Shown one piece after another: positions 38,304 to 46,425 of a stretch of DNA of 64,000 nucleotides (the stretch's first letter is position 1; each line of letters begins with the position of its first letter). This stretch comes from a virus, in IMG/VR virus record IMGVR_UViG_3300042898_002941, positions 1-64,000 of that record. One strand, 5' to 3'. Both the position numbers and the translations under genes were made by a program. The notes under the pieces were generated by a model. It was not told the DNA's origin. It saw only the letters and a list, made by a program, of their open reading frames with translations, and did not search any database.

Positions 38304-39511
38304 ATATTCCACACGATAAATTCTGTGTATTGCCCTGGATCAGCTTAGAAGCCAGTCCTGTTGGTACAGTGCGTCCTTGTTGCTTGGCCGACGACGAAAT
38401 TGTTGACAACAACAATGAAAAGTTCAGTTTAATGACTGCTGACTTTGCTGACATACAAAACAGCACACACATGCGCACATTGCGTGAACAATTTCTAGCA
38501 GGTGAAAAACCACAGACATGCCGCAAGTGCTGGAATGAAGAACGTGCAGGACGCACTAGCAAGCGTATGCACACCTTGGACAGAATGAAACACATGGGCA
38601 TCACGTCAGACTGGACTGCCGATTCCAAGCCCGTGATGTTCCTGGATCTTAAACTGGGCAACATCTGCAACCTAAAATGTCGTATATGCGGATCATGGAG
38701 TTCAAGCCAATTTGCCACAGAAGAACTGGCACAATTGCCCACGGAAGAAAAAAAGTCCAGTTTTGCATATCAAATGTTACAAGCAGGTGCTTGGCCTAGA
38801 GATAATACTCAGTTTTGGGGAGAAATTGATCAGCATTTAAATGATATACGCTATATTGAATTCACTGGCGGCGAGCCATTTATGATTCGAGAGCATTTCC
38901 AAATGCTACAGGGCATCGTGGATCGTGGTATTGCACATCAAGTTGAAATACATTATAATACAAATGGCACACACTACCCTGAAGAAGCCGTTGAAATTTG
39001 GAAACATTTTAAAACTGTGGAAATAGCATTTTCAATTGATGACCTAGGCGCAAGATTTGAATATCAGCGCACCAACGCGGTATGGTCAGACGTGGTGTTC
39101 AATATTGATCGTTTCCGTTTACTAAGAGAAGACTATCCTAACATTCAGTTACAATGCTGTGCCACTGTGAATGTGTTTAATGTGCGCTATATTGATCAAC
39201 TGGCACAATGGATCAACCAGCAGGCCTTTGATTTTGTGTACTGGAACATGATGCACGATGCATGGTATTTCTCAATTGCTACACTGCCCGCGATGGCCAA
39301 AGCAGCCATTGCAGATCATTTACGCACATGTGATGTTCCTGTCAAGTGGCGCGGGGAATTTGACAACATAATTGAATTTATGAATGGTGGTGCTGACTCT
39401 GATGGATTTATATTGCGTATGAAAGTGCGTGATCTAGATCGCAAACGGAATCAGAACTTGGCCACAGTGGCTCCAGAATTGGCAGAATTAATTGAATACA
39501 CCAAAACCTGA
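38300..39511 (+). CDS. Radical SAM protein with N-terminal Cys cluster (4 of 5)
   Basis: The 403-residue protein has the triad CNLKCRIC (Cys 123, 127, 130), FTGGEPFM, and N-terminal Cys 9 (Cys-x-x-Pro-Trp-Ile), Cys 27/28 and Cys 74/77 followed by Trp. It is closest in layout to the neighbour at 37044, and tandem duplication is likely. After the triad, a YNTNGTHYP segment and SIDDLGARFEYQR resemble the TIM-barrel strands of twitch-type radical SAM enzymes. It overlaps the previous gene by 4 bases and the next by 20. Confidence 0.85.
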   Translation: MNIPHDKFCVLPWISLEASPVGTVRPCCLADDEIVDNNNEKFSLMTADFADIQNSTHMRTLREQFLAGEKPQTCRKCWNEERAGRTSKRMHTLDRMKHMGITSDWTADSKPVMFLDLKLGNICNLKCRICGSWSSSQFATEELAQLPTEEKKSSFAYQMLQAGAWPRDNTQFWGEIDQHLNDIRYIEFTGGEPFMIREHFQMLQGIVDRGIAHQVEIHYNTNGTHYPEEAVEIWKHFKTVEIAFSIDDLGARFEYQRTNAVWSDVVFNIDRFRLLREDYPNIQLQCCATVNVFNVRYIDQLAQWINQQAFDFVYWNMMHDAWYFSIATLPAMAKAAIADHLRTCDVPVKWRGEFDNIIEFMNGGADSDGFILRMKVRDLDRKRNQNLATVAPELAELIEYTKT

Positions 39512-40790
39512 CACCTTGTGCATGGCACCGTGGACGCACACATATCTCAGTCCGCAGACTGAACGACGCATGTGTTGTGCCTCACGAGAAAATGCACAAA
39601 GTTTCACACAGTATATAGATACTGGTCCGGGTACCGGTAATTATACTCCTAGTACTTTAGAAGAACATTGGAATAGTGAACACATGAAGTCAGTTCGTCG
39701 TCGTATGATGGCCGGGGAAACATTGCCCGAATGTGATGTATGCAACAACAAGCTATTAAATACAAATGTCTATCGCAGTTATTTTAATCAACTCTTTGGC
39801 CACAAATATGTAGATGTCATGTCTGCTACTCTTCCTGACGGATCAACATCAGTAAAACCAGTCAGCTGGGATTATAGATTTAGTAATCTTTGCAACTTTA
39901 AATGTCGCATGTGCGGAGATATGTTAAGCAGTTCATGGGAAAGCGAACAACGTCAGCATGACATGATTGACTGGACCAATACAAAAAATAATTGGATGAT
40001 TCCTGATGTAAGAAATAAAATAAGTAAATTTCAAGATAGCCAAATTGAGTTAGAATTTAGTCAAGCAGTAGAAGAACATCGTGTAGAAGAAGTGTATTGG
40101 GTTGGTGGCGAACCGTTGATGTATGAACAACATTGGCGGTATATGAAACGCATTATAGAACTGGGTGATGGAAAAAATGTCTACGCTAGATACAACACAA
40201 ATCTCAGCCGCATTGATTATCGCGGGATTAATTTGTTCAGTGACATATTGGCCAATTTGCGAGATTGGCAAGTATGTGCAAGTCTTGATGGCACCGGAGT
40301 AGTAGGAGAATACATACGAACAGGACTTGATTATCAACAGTTCTTGCAAAATTTCAACAAAGGACTTGCGTACAAGCACAACAGTAGGAACATGCGTCTT
40401 GATTTTACTCTTACTTTACCAGGAATGTTTGAAGTCAACAACATGCAAACATTATCACAACAATTAGAAGTAGAGCTACTGACCAAAGTGGTGTTTAGTT
40501 TTAGCCCTGATATTGTGATGAGTCCATTGGCATTGCCCAGAAAGTTGTTGGATCCGTGGATAGATGAACTAGTAGACCATTCAACTGGTACAATGCGCAG
40601 TATGCTACTACAGTTAAAAACAAGACCCACATTTGAAGAACAATGGCCCGAAGAATATCAATCTGCTATTGCACAAGGTAAAGCTCGTGTGTTAAAATTA
40701 GAACAGATTAGAACCCAATCAACAACAATGACAGACATACTCAGTGCCCGGTCTGATGTACTTAAATGGTGGATGCAAATTGAAAGTTAA
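39492..40790 (+). CDS. Radical SAM protein with N-terminal Cys cluster (5 of 5), TTG start
   Basis: The 432-residue protein has the triad CNFKCRMC (Cys 134, 138, 141) and VGGEPLM. N-terminal Cys 10 (Cys-x-x-Pro-Trp), Cys 28/29 and Cys 81/84 align with the two preceding genes. The TTG at 39492 keeps the conserved first Cys; the first ATG would start just after it, so TTG is preferred although no strong ribosome-binding site is visible. It overlaps the preceding gene by 20 bases. Confidence 0.83.
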   Translation: MNTPKPDTLCMAPWTHTYLSPQTERRMCCASRENAQSFTQYIDTGPGTGNYTPSTLEEHWNSEHMKSVRRRMMAGETLPECDVCNNKLLNTNVYRSYFNQLFGHKYVDVMSATLPDGSTSVKPVSWDYRFSNLCNFKCRMCGDMLSSSWESEQRQHDMIDWTNTKNNWMIPDVRNKISKFQDSQIELEFSQAVEEHRVEEVYWVGGEPLMYEQHWRYMKRIIELGDGKNVYARYNTNLSRIDYRGINLFSDILANLRDWQVCASLDGTGVVGEYIRTGLDYQQFLQNFNKGLAYKHNSRNMRLDFTLTLPGMFEVNNMQTLSQQLEVELLTKVVFSFSPDIVMSPLALPRKLLDPWIDELVDHSTGTMRSMLLQLKTRPTFEEQWPEEYQSAIAQGKARVLKLEQIRTQSTTMTDILSARSDVLKWWMQIES

Positions 40791-41844
40791 AGTAGTATTA
40801 AGAAACCCGTTAGATAAAACAGACACAGTTGACTACACTATTGTAGTCAACGATTCACCAATGGGTCTGCGTTGGTATCATGCATTGCAAGATTTACTAA
40901 AACGAAACAAATATTTAGAAAAGAATTTTTGTTTTTTAGGATTTCCAGATAGCTCACGAGATTTAGATTATATTTGCAAAGAACTGACCTGGGCTAAAAA
41001 TACCATTAATTGTTTTTTTGCAGGCAAATACACTATCAAAGAAATTTTTTCTCCTGACTCATTACGCACAGGTCTTGATCCTAATCAAGACCTAATGAAT
41101 CAACTGCACAATCATTTTGAACATTTACAAGGTACAGTTTGGGAACTAAGTGATTGGTATAAACGTGCAGATTACACTACAAAATTTGCTATTAGACAAT
41201 TAAATCTTCTATGCCACGAAGCAGAAAGTTTGATATTATCACAACGTAAAAAAGTAACAAATCCAGACTGGGTACGCTCTAGTCAAATCACTACATTTTT
41301 GAATGCTGCTCGAATTAATTTTCCAAATGAATATAAAACAACCTTTGATGAAACTAGATACGATAGAAAATTTGGCGAAGTATATTTGCACTGGACACAG
41401 ATCGGCAAAACTCTTTATGAGGTTTACAGAGACGAACAAGGTGTAGACATTGATCAATCTGTGTGTGATGCTATAACGCATCTACGTTATTATTCTGGAG
41501 AATTTGACATTGAATGGGGCCAGGATGTTGTTTACGGTACGCATTATTGGCACAAAAAAGAAATAGACAAGTTTAAAGAGTGGCTAGTAAAACAAGGATT
41601 TGATCCAGAAGACTCACAATACAATTATGGATATCATCCAGTGGGGCAAGTTGATTTACAAAATAGTTTTGGAACTACTGATTTCAAACAAATTTTGTCA
41701 ATGTTAAGTAAACATTTAGATATATACAAGATAGAAGCCAATGGAGTGTCTGCAACTTATGATTATACATGGAGTGACCCTGACTATTATCAAAAACAAA
41801 TTGCATGTTTGACACCTGGTTACAATCATAGTTCAAAAATATAA
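40780..41844 (+). CDS. Hypothetical phage protein, TTG start
   Basis: The chosen TTG gives 354 residues and is preceded by GGTGGA. A GTG at 40744 would add 12 residues that overlap the radical SAM gene further. The protein is aromatic- and charge-rich. It has a SDWYKRADYTTKF segment near residue 125, TKVTNPDW-type loops, and a YNYGYHPVGQVDLQ segment near residue 287. No known motif, signal peptide or membrane segment was found. It follows directly after the radical SAM run, so it could be a substrate or partner of those enzymes; this is speculation from position. Confidence 0.65.
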   Translation: MKVKVVLRNPLDKTDTVDYTIVVNDSPMGLRWYHALQDLLKRNKYLEKNFCFLGFPDSSRDLDYICKELTWAKNTINCFFAGKYTIKEIFSPDSLRTGLDPNQDLMNQLHNHFEHLQGTVWELSDWYKRADYTTKFAIRQLNLLCHEAESLILSQRKKVTNPDWVRSSQITTFLNAARINFPNEYKTTFDETRYDRKFGEVYLHWTQIGKTLYEVYRDEQGVDIDQSVCDAITHLRYYSGEFDIEWGQDVVYGTHYWHKKEIDKFKEWLVKQGFDPEDSQYNYGYHPVGQVDLQNSFGTTDFKQILSMLSKHLDIYKIEANGVSATYDYTWSDPDYYQKQIACLTPGYNHSSKI

Positions 41845-41854
41845 AGGAATTACA

Positions 41855-41956
41855 ATGAATTGGTTAAAAAATTTAATAGCCCGTGTGCGTCTTGAAATAC
41901 GGTATCGTAAAAAATTAAAAGAATTGCGCAAAAGAGATCCGTTTATTTACAAATGA
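41855..41956 (+). CDS. 33-residue basic micro-protein
   Basis: An AAAGGAAT ribosome-binding site precedes the ATG by a few bases. The frame encodes MNWLKNLIARVRLEIRYR then KKLKELRKRDPFIYK. It is strongly basic and amphipathic, with a hydrophobic start. I recognise very similar short proteins ending RDPFIY in T4-like cyanophages. The stop overlaps the carbamoyltransferase ATG (ATGA). It may be a membrane-associated or RNA-binding peptide; the function is unknown. Confidence 0.75.
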   Translation: MNWLKNLIARVRLEIRYRKKLKELRKRDPFIYK

Positions 41957-43452
41957 AAGTATTAGGTATAAGTGCTGGGTTTCATGATGCGTCAGTGTCG
42001 CTGATTGATAATGGGACCATTTTATTTGCTGGACATGCAGAACGCTACAGTAAGATTAAAAATGATGCCCATATAAATGATTCACTTGTTGCAGATGCAC
42101 TAAGTCACGGCAATCCTGATCTGATTGCCTATTATGAACGCCCTTGGATCAAAAAATTACAACAACTATATTCAGGACAGTATGAAGAAGCATTTGATTT
42201 TGGCAACTTTACTTTGGATCAGTATTTGCGTAAACATCTATCTGACACTGTTCATCGGCAGCAACTATTACAATGCCCTAGAAAATATATGTCCCATCAT
42301 CATAGTCACGCCGCCGCAGGATTCCAATCCAGTCCCTATAACAGGGCCACAGTGGTTGTAATTGATGCAATTGGCGAACTAGATACCATATCAATTTGGG
42401 GTGCGGAATATAATAAGCATGGTCACGCAACATATAAGAGGCTCTGGACACAACGTTATCCACATTCAATTGGACTGTTCTATTCGGCGGCCACCGCCAG
42501 TGTTGGGTTGCGACCACTGGATGAAGAATACATTTTGATGGGCATGGCTGCGTATGGAGATGCCACAAAAGCTGTTGGCATGCATGCTTTAGTAAAAGAT
42601 TCAGATCAGATACTCTTCCGTGACAATCTACACACAGGCATTGACAGTAAATATCTGCAGGATCTAGAAGAATTTGATATTGCTGCCGGAGCACAGGCCA
42701 TTGCAGAGCGACTAATCAACAGTGTCATGCGTAGAGCCAGTGACTTTAACTGGTCTAACAATTTGGTCTATATGGGAGGAGTTGCTCTTAACTGTAGTGC
42801 TAATCGTAATTTGGGGAAGTTTTTTGACAATATTTGGATTATGCCTAATCCTGGCGACGCTGGCAGTAGTCTGGGTGCAGCGGCACTGGCATACAGGAAA
42901 CAGATACATTGGCCCAATGCCTATCTGGGCACAGATATTCCTGGTGATTATCCTGTCAACAACATTGTGGATTGTCTTCTACGTGATAAAATTGTGGGTG
43001 TGGCCAGTGGACGTGCTGAATTTGGGCCCAGGGCTCTGGGTAATAGATCATTATTGGCAGACCCTCGTGGACCAGACATAAAAGAACGTGTGAATGATAT
43101 TAAAAGACGACAGCAATTTAGACCGTTTGCGCCTGTAATTCTAGAGGAACATGTTGATATGTATTTTGATATGCCACGCGGATTTCTAGACAGTAGATAC
43201 ATGCAGGTGATTGCTCGTTGTAGGCATCCTCACATATTTCCTGCTATTGTTCATAGGGACGGCACTAGTAGGGTGCAAACAGTACCTGCAGACGGGTCTG
43301 GAATTAGACAACTACTAGAAGCCTGGTACAAGGCAACAGGCTGTCCTATGTTGTTAAACACAAGTCTAAACATACGTGGAGAACCCATGGTAAATGATCG
43401 TGCAGATGCAGATCGATTTGAACAACTATACGGCGTTAAGGTTTGCAGTTAA
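41953..43452 (+). CDS. Carbamoyltransferase, NodU/CmcH family
   Basis: The 499-residue protein starts VLGISAGFHDASVSLID, the family's ATPase-like N-terminus. It has the metal-site SHHHSHAAAG motif (about residues 113-122). The C-terminal domain contains GRAEFGPRALGNRSLLADPR (about 354-373), typical of TobZ/NodU. These enzymes make carbamoyl-adenylate from carbamoyl phosphate and ATP and pass the carbamoyl group to a hydroxyl on a sugar or antibiotic. Here the acceptor is probably a sugar of the phage-made glycan. It converges with, and overlaps by 17 bases, the minus-strand SGNH gene. Confidence 0.9.
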   Translation: MKVLGISAGFHDASVSLIDNGTILFAGHAERYSKIKNDAHINDSLVADALSHGNPDLIAYYERPWIKKLQQLYSGQYEEAFDFGNFTLDQYLRKHLSDTVHRQQLLQCPRKYMSHHHSHAAAGFQSSPYNRATVVVIDAIGELDTISIWGAEYNKHGHATYKRLWTQRYPHSIGLFYSAATASVGLRPLDEEYILMGMAAYGDATKAVGMHALVKDSDQILFRDNLHTGIDSKYLQDLEEFDIAAGAQAIAERLINSVMRRASDFNWSNNLVYMGGVALNCSANRNLGKFFDNIWIMPNPGDAGSSLGAAALAYRKQIHWPNAYLGTDIPGDYPVNNIVDCLLRDKIVGVASGRAEFGPRALGNRSLLADPRGPDIKERVNDIKRRQQFRPFAPVILEEHVDMYFDMPRGFLDSRYMQVIARCRHPHIFPAIVHRDGTSRVQTVPADGSGIRQLLEAWYKATGCPMLLNTSLNIRGEPMVNDRADADRFEQLYGVKVCS

Positions 43453-44140
43453 CTTGTAGCCAGGCAACTACTTGATCTGCAAAAGCCTGGTGAGCCGCTA
43501 AAAAATAATGACCCCAGTCTGTGTGCGGATACTTATTAGTCTCACACCAAGCACAAAAATCTGTATCAATTGCCCAATTAACTCTATCAGTATACTCAAC
43601 AGGATGAAAGCTGTTGATATTGATCACTCGTATTCCGTGTTGTGTTGCTAGTGCATTTAGTGCCAGGATATTTTTTAATTTATTCTGGTTGCTTGCTTGC
43701 TGGTTGAGATGGAATTTATTCCATTCATCAGCATACGCCAAATATTCCTCTTCAAAAGATATTTTACCGCCGTCATTATCTCCTGACAACGCATAGGTAC
43801 TAGATTTATATCGAGTCCAATGCTGCCTGCCCATAGACATTGGTAACCAACATTTATCAATATCGTGCCATAGTTCAGTTCGAGAACAGCCAGTCCAGCA
43901 GGCTATAACTACATCATTGGTGGTTAAATTTTTTAATTGTTCAATAAAAATTCTGAACATTGCATCATTGCTGCCTCCAGATATGGCATAGTTCATTGGC
44001 TCATAACCTAATCGTCGAGCTACTGAAACAGGATAACTGTTTAACCAACCAAATGATCCAGGATTGTCTATGGTAATGCTAGTGTCCTGGTACATCTCTG
44101 CACCAGCAGCATGGCTGCAACCTAAAATCAGTGCCTTCAT
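43436..44140 (-). CDS. SGNH/GDSL-like protein (2 of 4)
   Basis: The start at 44140 gives MKALILGCSHAAG and an ATGA overlap with the amidinotransferase; a longer upstream start is rejected. At 234 residues it has the Ser of GCSH (block I), ISGGSNDA (block III Asn, about residues 52-59) and TDWGHYF near the C-terminus (Asp-x-x-His, block V). It is probably an esterase or acyltransferase of unknown substrate. It is the last gene of a four-gene minus-strand run that includes an amidinotransferase and a TEKT transferase. Confidence 0.65.
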   Translation of the reverse strand: MKALILGCSHAAGAEMYQDTSITIDNPGSFGWLNSYPVSVARRLGYEPMNYAISGGSNDAMFRIFIEQLKNLTTNDVVIACWTGCSRTELWHDIDKCWLPMSMGRQHWTRYKSSTYALSGDNDGGKISFEEEYLAYADEWNKFHLNQQASNQNKLKNILALNALATQHGIRVININSFHPVEYTDRVNWAIDTDFCAWCETNKYPHTDWGHYFLAAHQAFADQVVAWLQVNCKP

Positions 44141-45165
44141 AGGTATGTTTCTAATCCACCGCGTCGACGCAGATCCTGTGTGCAACAACTTATTCCGCCA
44201 TCCCAAAAATAACTGTGTCTTAATTCGCAAATGATAGGTTCAATATGATGGCGATGGCAAAAATCAAAAACATTTTTATTGTACGCACTGAATATGACAT
44301 GACTTTCATCTAGCACCAGACAGTTGACATCAAACACAGTTTCGGCAACAAAGCCAGTCCATTTATTAAGATAAGTGTCTACAAACTGAGTAAATTCAGG
44401 TGTAGGAGTTTGTCCTTGCACATACCAAGCACCCGGATTTGCATCATATTTAAACTTTCCAACTTCCATGGCAGCCCATATACTAGAGTCCCAAATTTTT
44501 AAGACTTCCCAACCCGGAAAGTCTTCAGCCAGATGCAAATGCATATCGTGTTTGCTTGATAATATAACACCAGGTTTAAGAATAGCAAACACAGCATCGC
44601 CATGTCCGTCGGTTACAGCTTCGTGAATGCGATAGCCTTCACCCAGCATGTTGTCCACAATCCAACGAGTCTGATCAGGCCGCAAGAAATCTGAGTTGTC
44701 AAAGAACACATCGCGCCCCACACGCACAATACAACTGGCACTGGCACCATTTAGGATACAGTCTTTGTCCCAACGACTCTTGTGTGGATTAACAACTTGA
44801 TCGCCAAATTCAGCACAGATGTTATCTAGTTCTTCTACGTTGATCACACGCAACAGTTTATCACCCAGGGTGATTTGCCAATCTCGTGGCGTCAGTGGCG
44901 GCAGCGGAACACCTCCTCCTCCTTCAGTTTGACGCCAAACAAATGCGTCTTTCCAGGGCAAGCTGGGGCGATGTACTTGAGCCCCATACTTCTCAATGGT
45001 TTTTTGCAGGCCGTCGAGATCCTCTTCAGTTTCGTGGAGAATCTGTTGCAGTTGATTACGCACTTGCGGATTGTCAATAAAATCAAAGTAATCGGGTGGG
45101 TAGGCGCGACCTACAATGACCTCTTCAAGAGGTTGCCAGCTGGTGTAGGAGTTAATTTTGTTCAT
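44137..45165 (-). CDS. Amidinotransferase (glycine/inosamine amidinotransferase family)
   Basis: The 342-residue protein has an EEVIVGRAY start (residues 14-22), typical of amidinotransferases. It carries TDGHGDAVF (about residues 190-198; His and Asp of the catalytic centre) and near the C-terminus HSYFWDGGISCCTQDLRR, with the nucleophilic Cys. Such enzymes move an amidino group from arginine to an amine, as in creatine, streptomycin or cylindrospermopsin pathways. Acceptor here is unknown; an aminosugar made by the DegT enzyme at 48002 is one option. It overlaps both neighbours. Confidence 0.85.
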   Translation of the reverse strand: MNKINSYTSWQPLEEVIVGRAYPPDYFDFIDNPQVRNQLQQILHETEEDLDGLQKTIEKYGAQVHRPSLPWKDAFVWRQTEGGGGVPLPPLTPRDWQITLGDKLLRVINVEELDNICAEFGDQVVNPHKSRWDKDCILNGASASCIVRVGRDVFFDNSDFLRPDQTRWIVDNMLGEGYRIHEAVTDGHGDAVFAILKPGVILSSKHDMHLHLAEDFPGWEVLKIWDSSIWAAMEVGKFKYDANPGAWYVQGQTPTPEFTQFVDTYLNKWTGFVAETVFDVNCLVLDESHVIFSAYNKNVFDFCHRHHIEPIICELRHSYFWDGGISCCTQDLRRRGGLETYL

Positions 45166-45349
45166 GTAAGTTCCGTAGTAAAGTATTTAATCTGTCCAGT
45201 TTTGTGGATTGATATAACTGCCAGGTGTGCAGTATGTCATCACAGCAGCGCAGAAACACGCCGTGTGGATCTTGTTGTATTTGTTGTAATGTGTGTTTTA
45301 TTTTGTCGTTAAGAATACGATCAGCTACAAAATTAAACTGTAAACTCAT
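45152..45349 (-). CDS. Small hypothetical protein
   Basis: A 65-residue helical protein with Gln-, Leu- and Asp-rich sequence and a CCDD segment near residue 35. It fits exactly between the TEKT transferase (17-base overlap) and the amidinotransferase (14-base overlap) on the same strand. That, plus the lack of any other frame covering the gap, supports it as real. The function is unknown. Confidence 0.6.
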   Translation of the reverse strand: MSLQFNFVADRILNDKIKHTLQQIQQDPHGVFLRCCDDILHTWQLYQSTKLDRLNTLLRNLHEQN

Positions 45350-46424
45350 TAAACATCTCCATTAACTCTTTCCATAATATGTTTTCAAATCCTGTGCCAT
45401 AAAAATGTTCAAAGTTATGTTCCACTATTGGCACACAAGCACGATGTATTTGTTGTCGTTCTTTAATAGATAGACTGTTTAAATCTTTAAGTAATTGTGT
45501 AACTTTTTCAATTCTCTTAATATCGTTGGTTTCTTCATCATAGCTTTCGTCAAAAATTCCTTGAAAAGTTTGAAACCCGTAACTTCTCATATAGCGTAAA
45601 CTATGTGCAGGTGCTACTAACACAAACGGCATTTCTAGTGCAATAGCCTTGAATGTTTTTTCTGTTATATGCAATCGTTGACCAAAATACACTGTTTCTG
45701 TTGGTACATACACCAAACTATCTGCTGCCTCATCAAAGTTAGTCAACCAACAACTGGTCATTTGTTGGGTTTCTTCCCCCGGAAATAGTTTAGGTAAGTC
45801 TGCTGTCCGAAACATTTGCTCTATGTCAGGATATATGTTATTATACTTTTTAGCTACTACTGAAATATCTATATTTTCGTATACACATGTGCGTGGCGCA
45901 GATATCCAGTTGTTTTCTAAATTATATTTGAATACATTATACAAAAACAACACACGATGATCACGTTTTCCGGCAATAATGCGATTGGGACTTATAAAAG
46001 TTTTTGTTGGTGCACGATCACGAGCACGTGGTATTAGGAATGTTTTATCATACCCCCTGAACCAATCTTTACAAGCCCACCCATGATAAAAATAATAATG
46101 ACTACTCCATCCATAAGTTGCACACAGTTTCTCGACAAATTCACCTTGTTCACTGACAATTATGTGTCCAATTGGTTCTGGAGTTATATCACGATTTCGA
46201 ATCAAAACTTTTTGAAATAAAGAGTTGTGTAAATCTAAATGCACAGGTTCTTGATCATGCAAAAATACATAGTCATTTTCTACAATGCTAACAACCCCAA
46301 GATTAAATAGACTGTCTGGATTGGCACTACCAGGAGGGTCACAAAAAAATAATCTAGTACCAGGCTTATTTTTCTTTAGCCAAGGCCAAATTGTATTGTT
46401 GTAAATTTCATCTATTCTAATCAT
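45333..46424 (-). CDS. TEKT-motif transferase candidate 3
   Basis: The 363-residue protein has an N-terminal half with FLHDQEPVHLDLHN (about residues 54-67) and an RVLFLYNV strand near 157, suggesting a GT-B-like fold. The C-terminal block YFGQRLHITEKTFKAI (about 246-261), MPFVLVAP and GFQTFQGIFDESYD matches the proteins starting at 26873 and 32250. The window thus holds three members. The gene is transcribed away from the one at 46426 with one base between their start codons. Confidence 0.62.
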   Translation of the reverse strand: MIRIDEIYNNTIWPWLKKNKPGTRLFFCDPPGSANPDSLFNLGVVSIVENDYVFLHDQEPVHLDLHNSLFQKVLIRNRDITPEPIGHIIVSEQGEFVEKLCATYGWSSHYYFYHGWACKDWFRGYDKTFLIPRARDRAPTKTFISPNRIIAGKRDHRVLFLYNVFKYNLENNWISAPRTCVYENIDISVVAKKYNNIYPDIEQMFRTADLPKLFPGEETQQMTSCWLTNFDEAADSLVYVPTETVYFGQRLHITEKTFKAIALEMPFVLVAPAHSLRYMRSYGFQTFQGIFDESYDEETNDIKRIEKVTQLLKDLNSLSIKERQQIHRACVPIVEHNFEHFYGTGFENILWKELMEMFNEFTV

Positions 46425-46425
46425 T

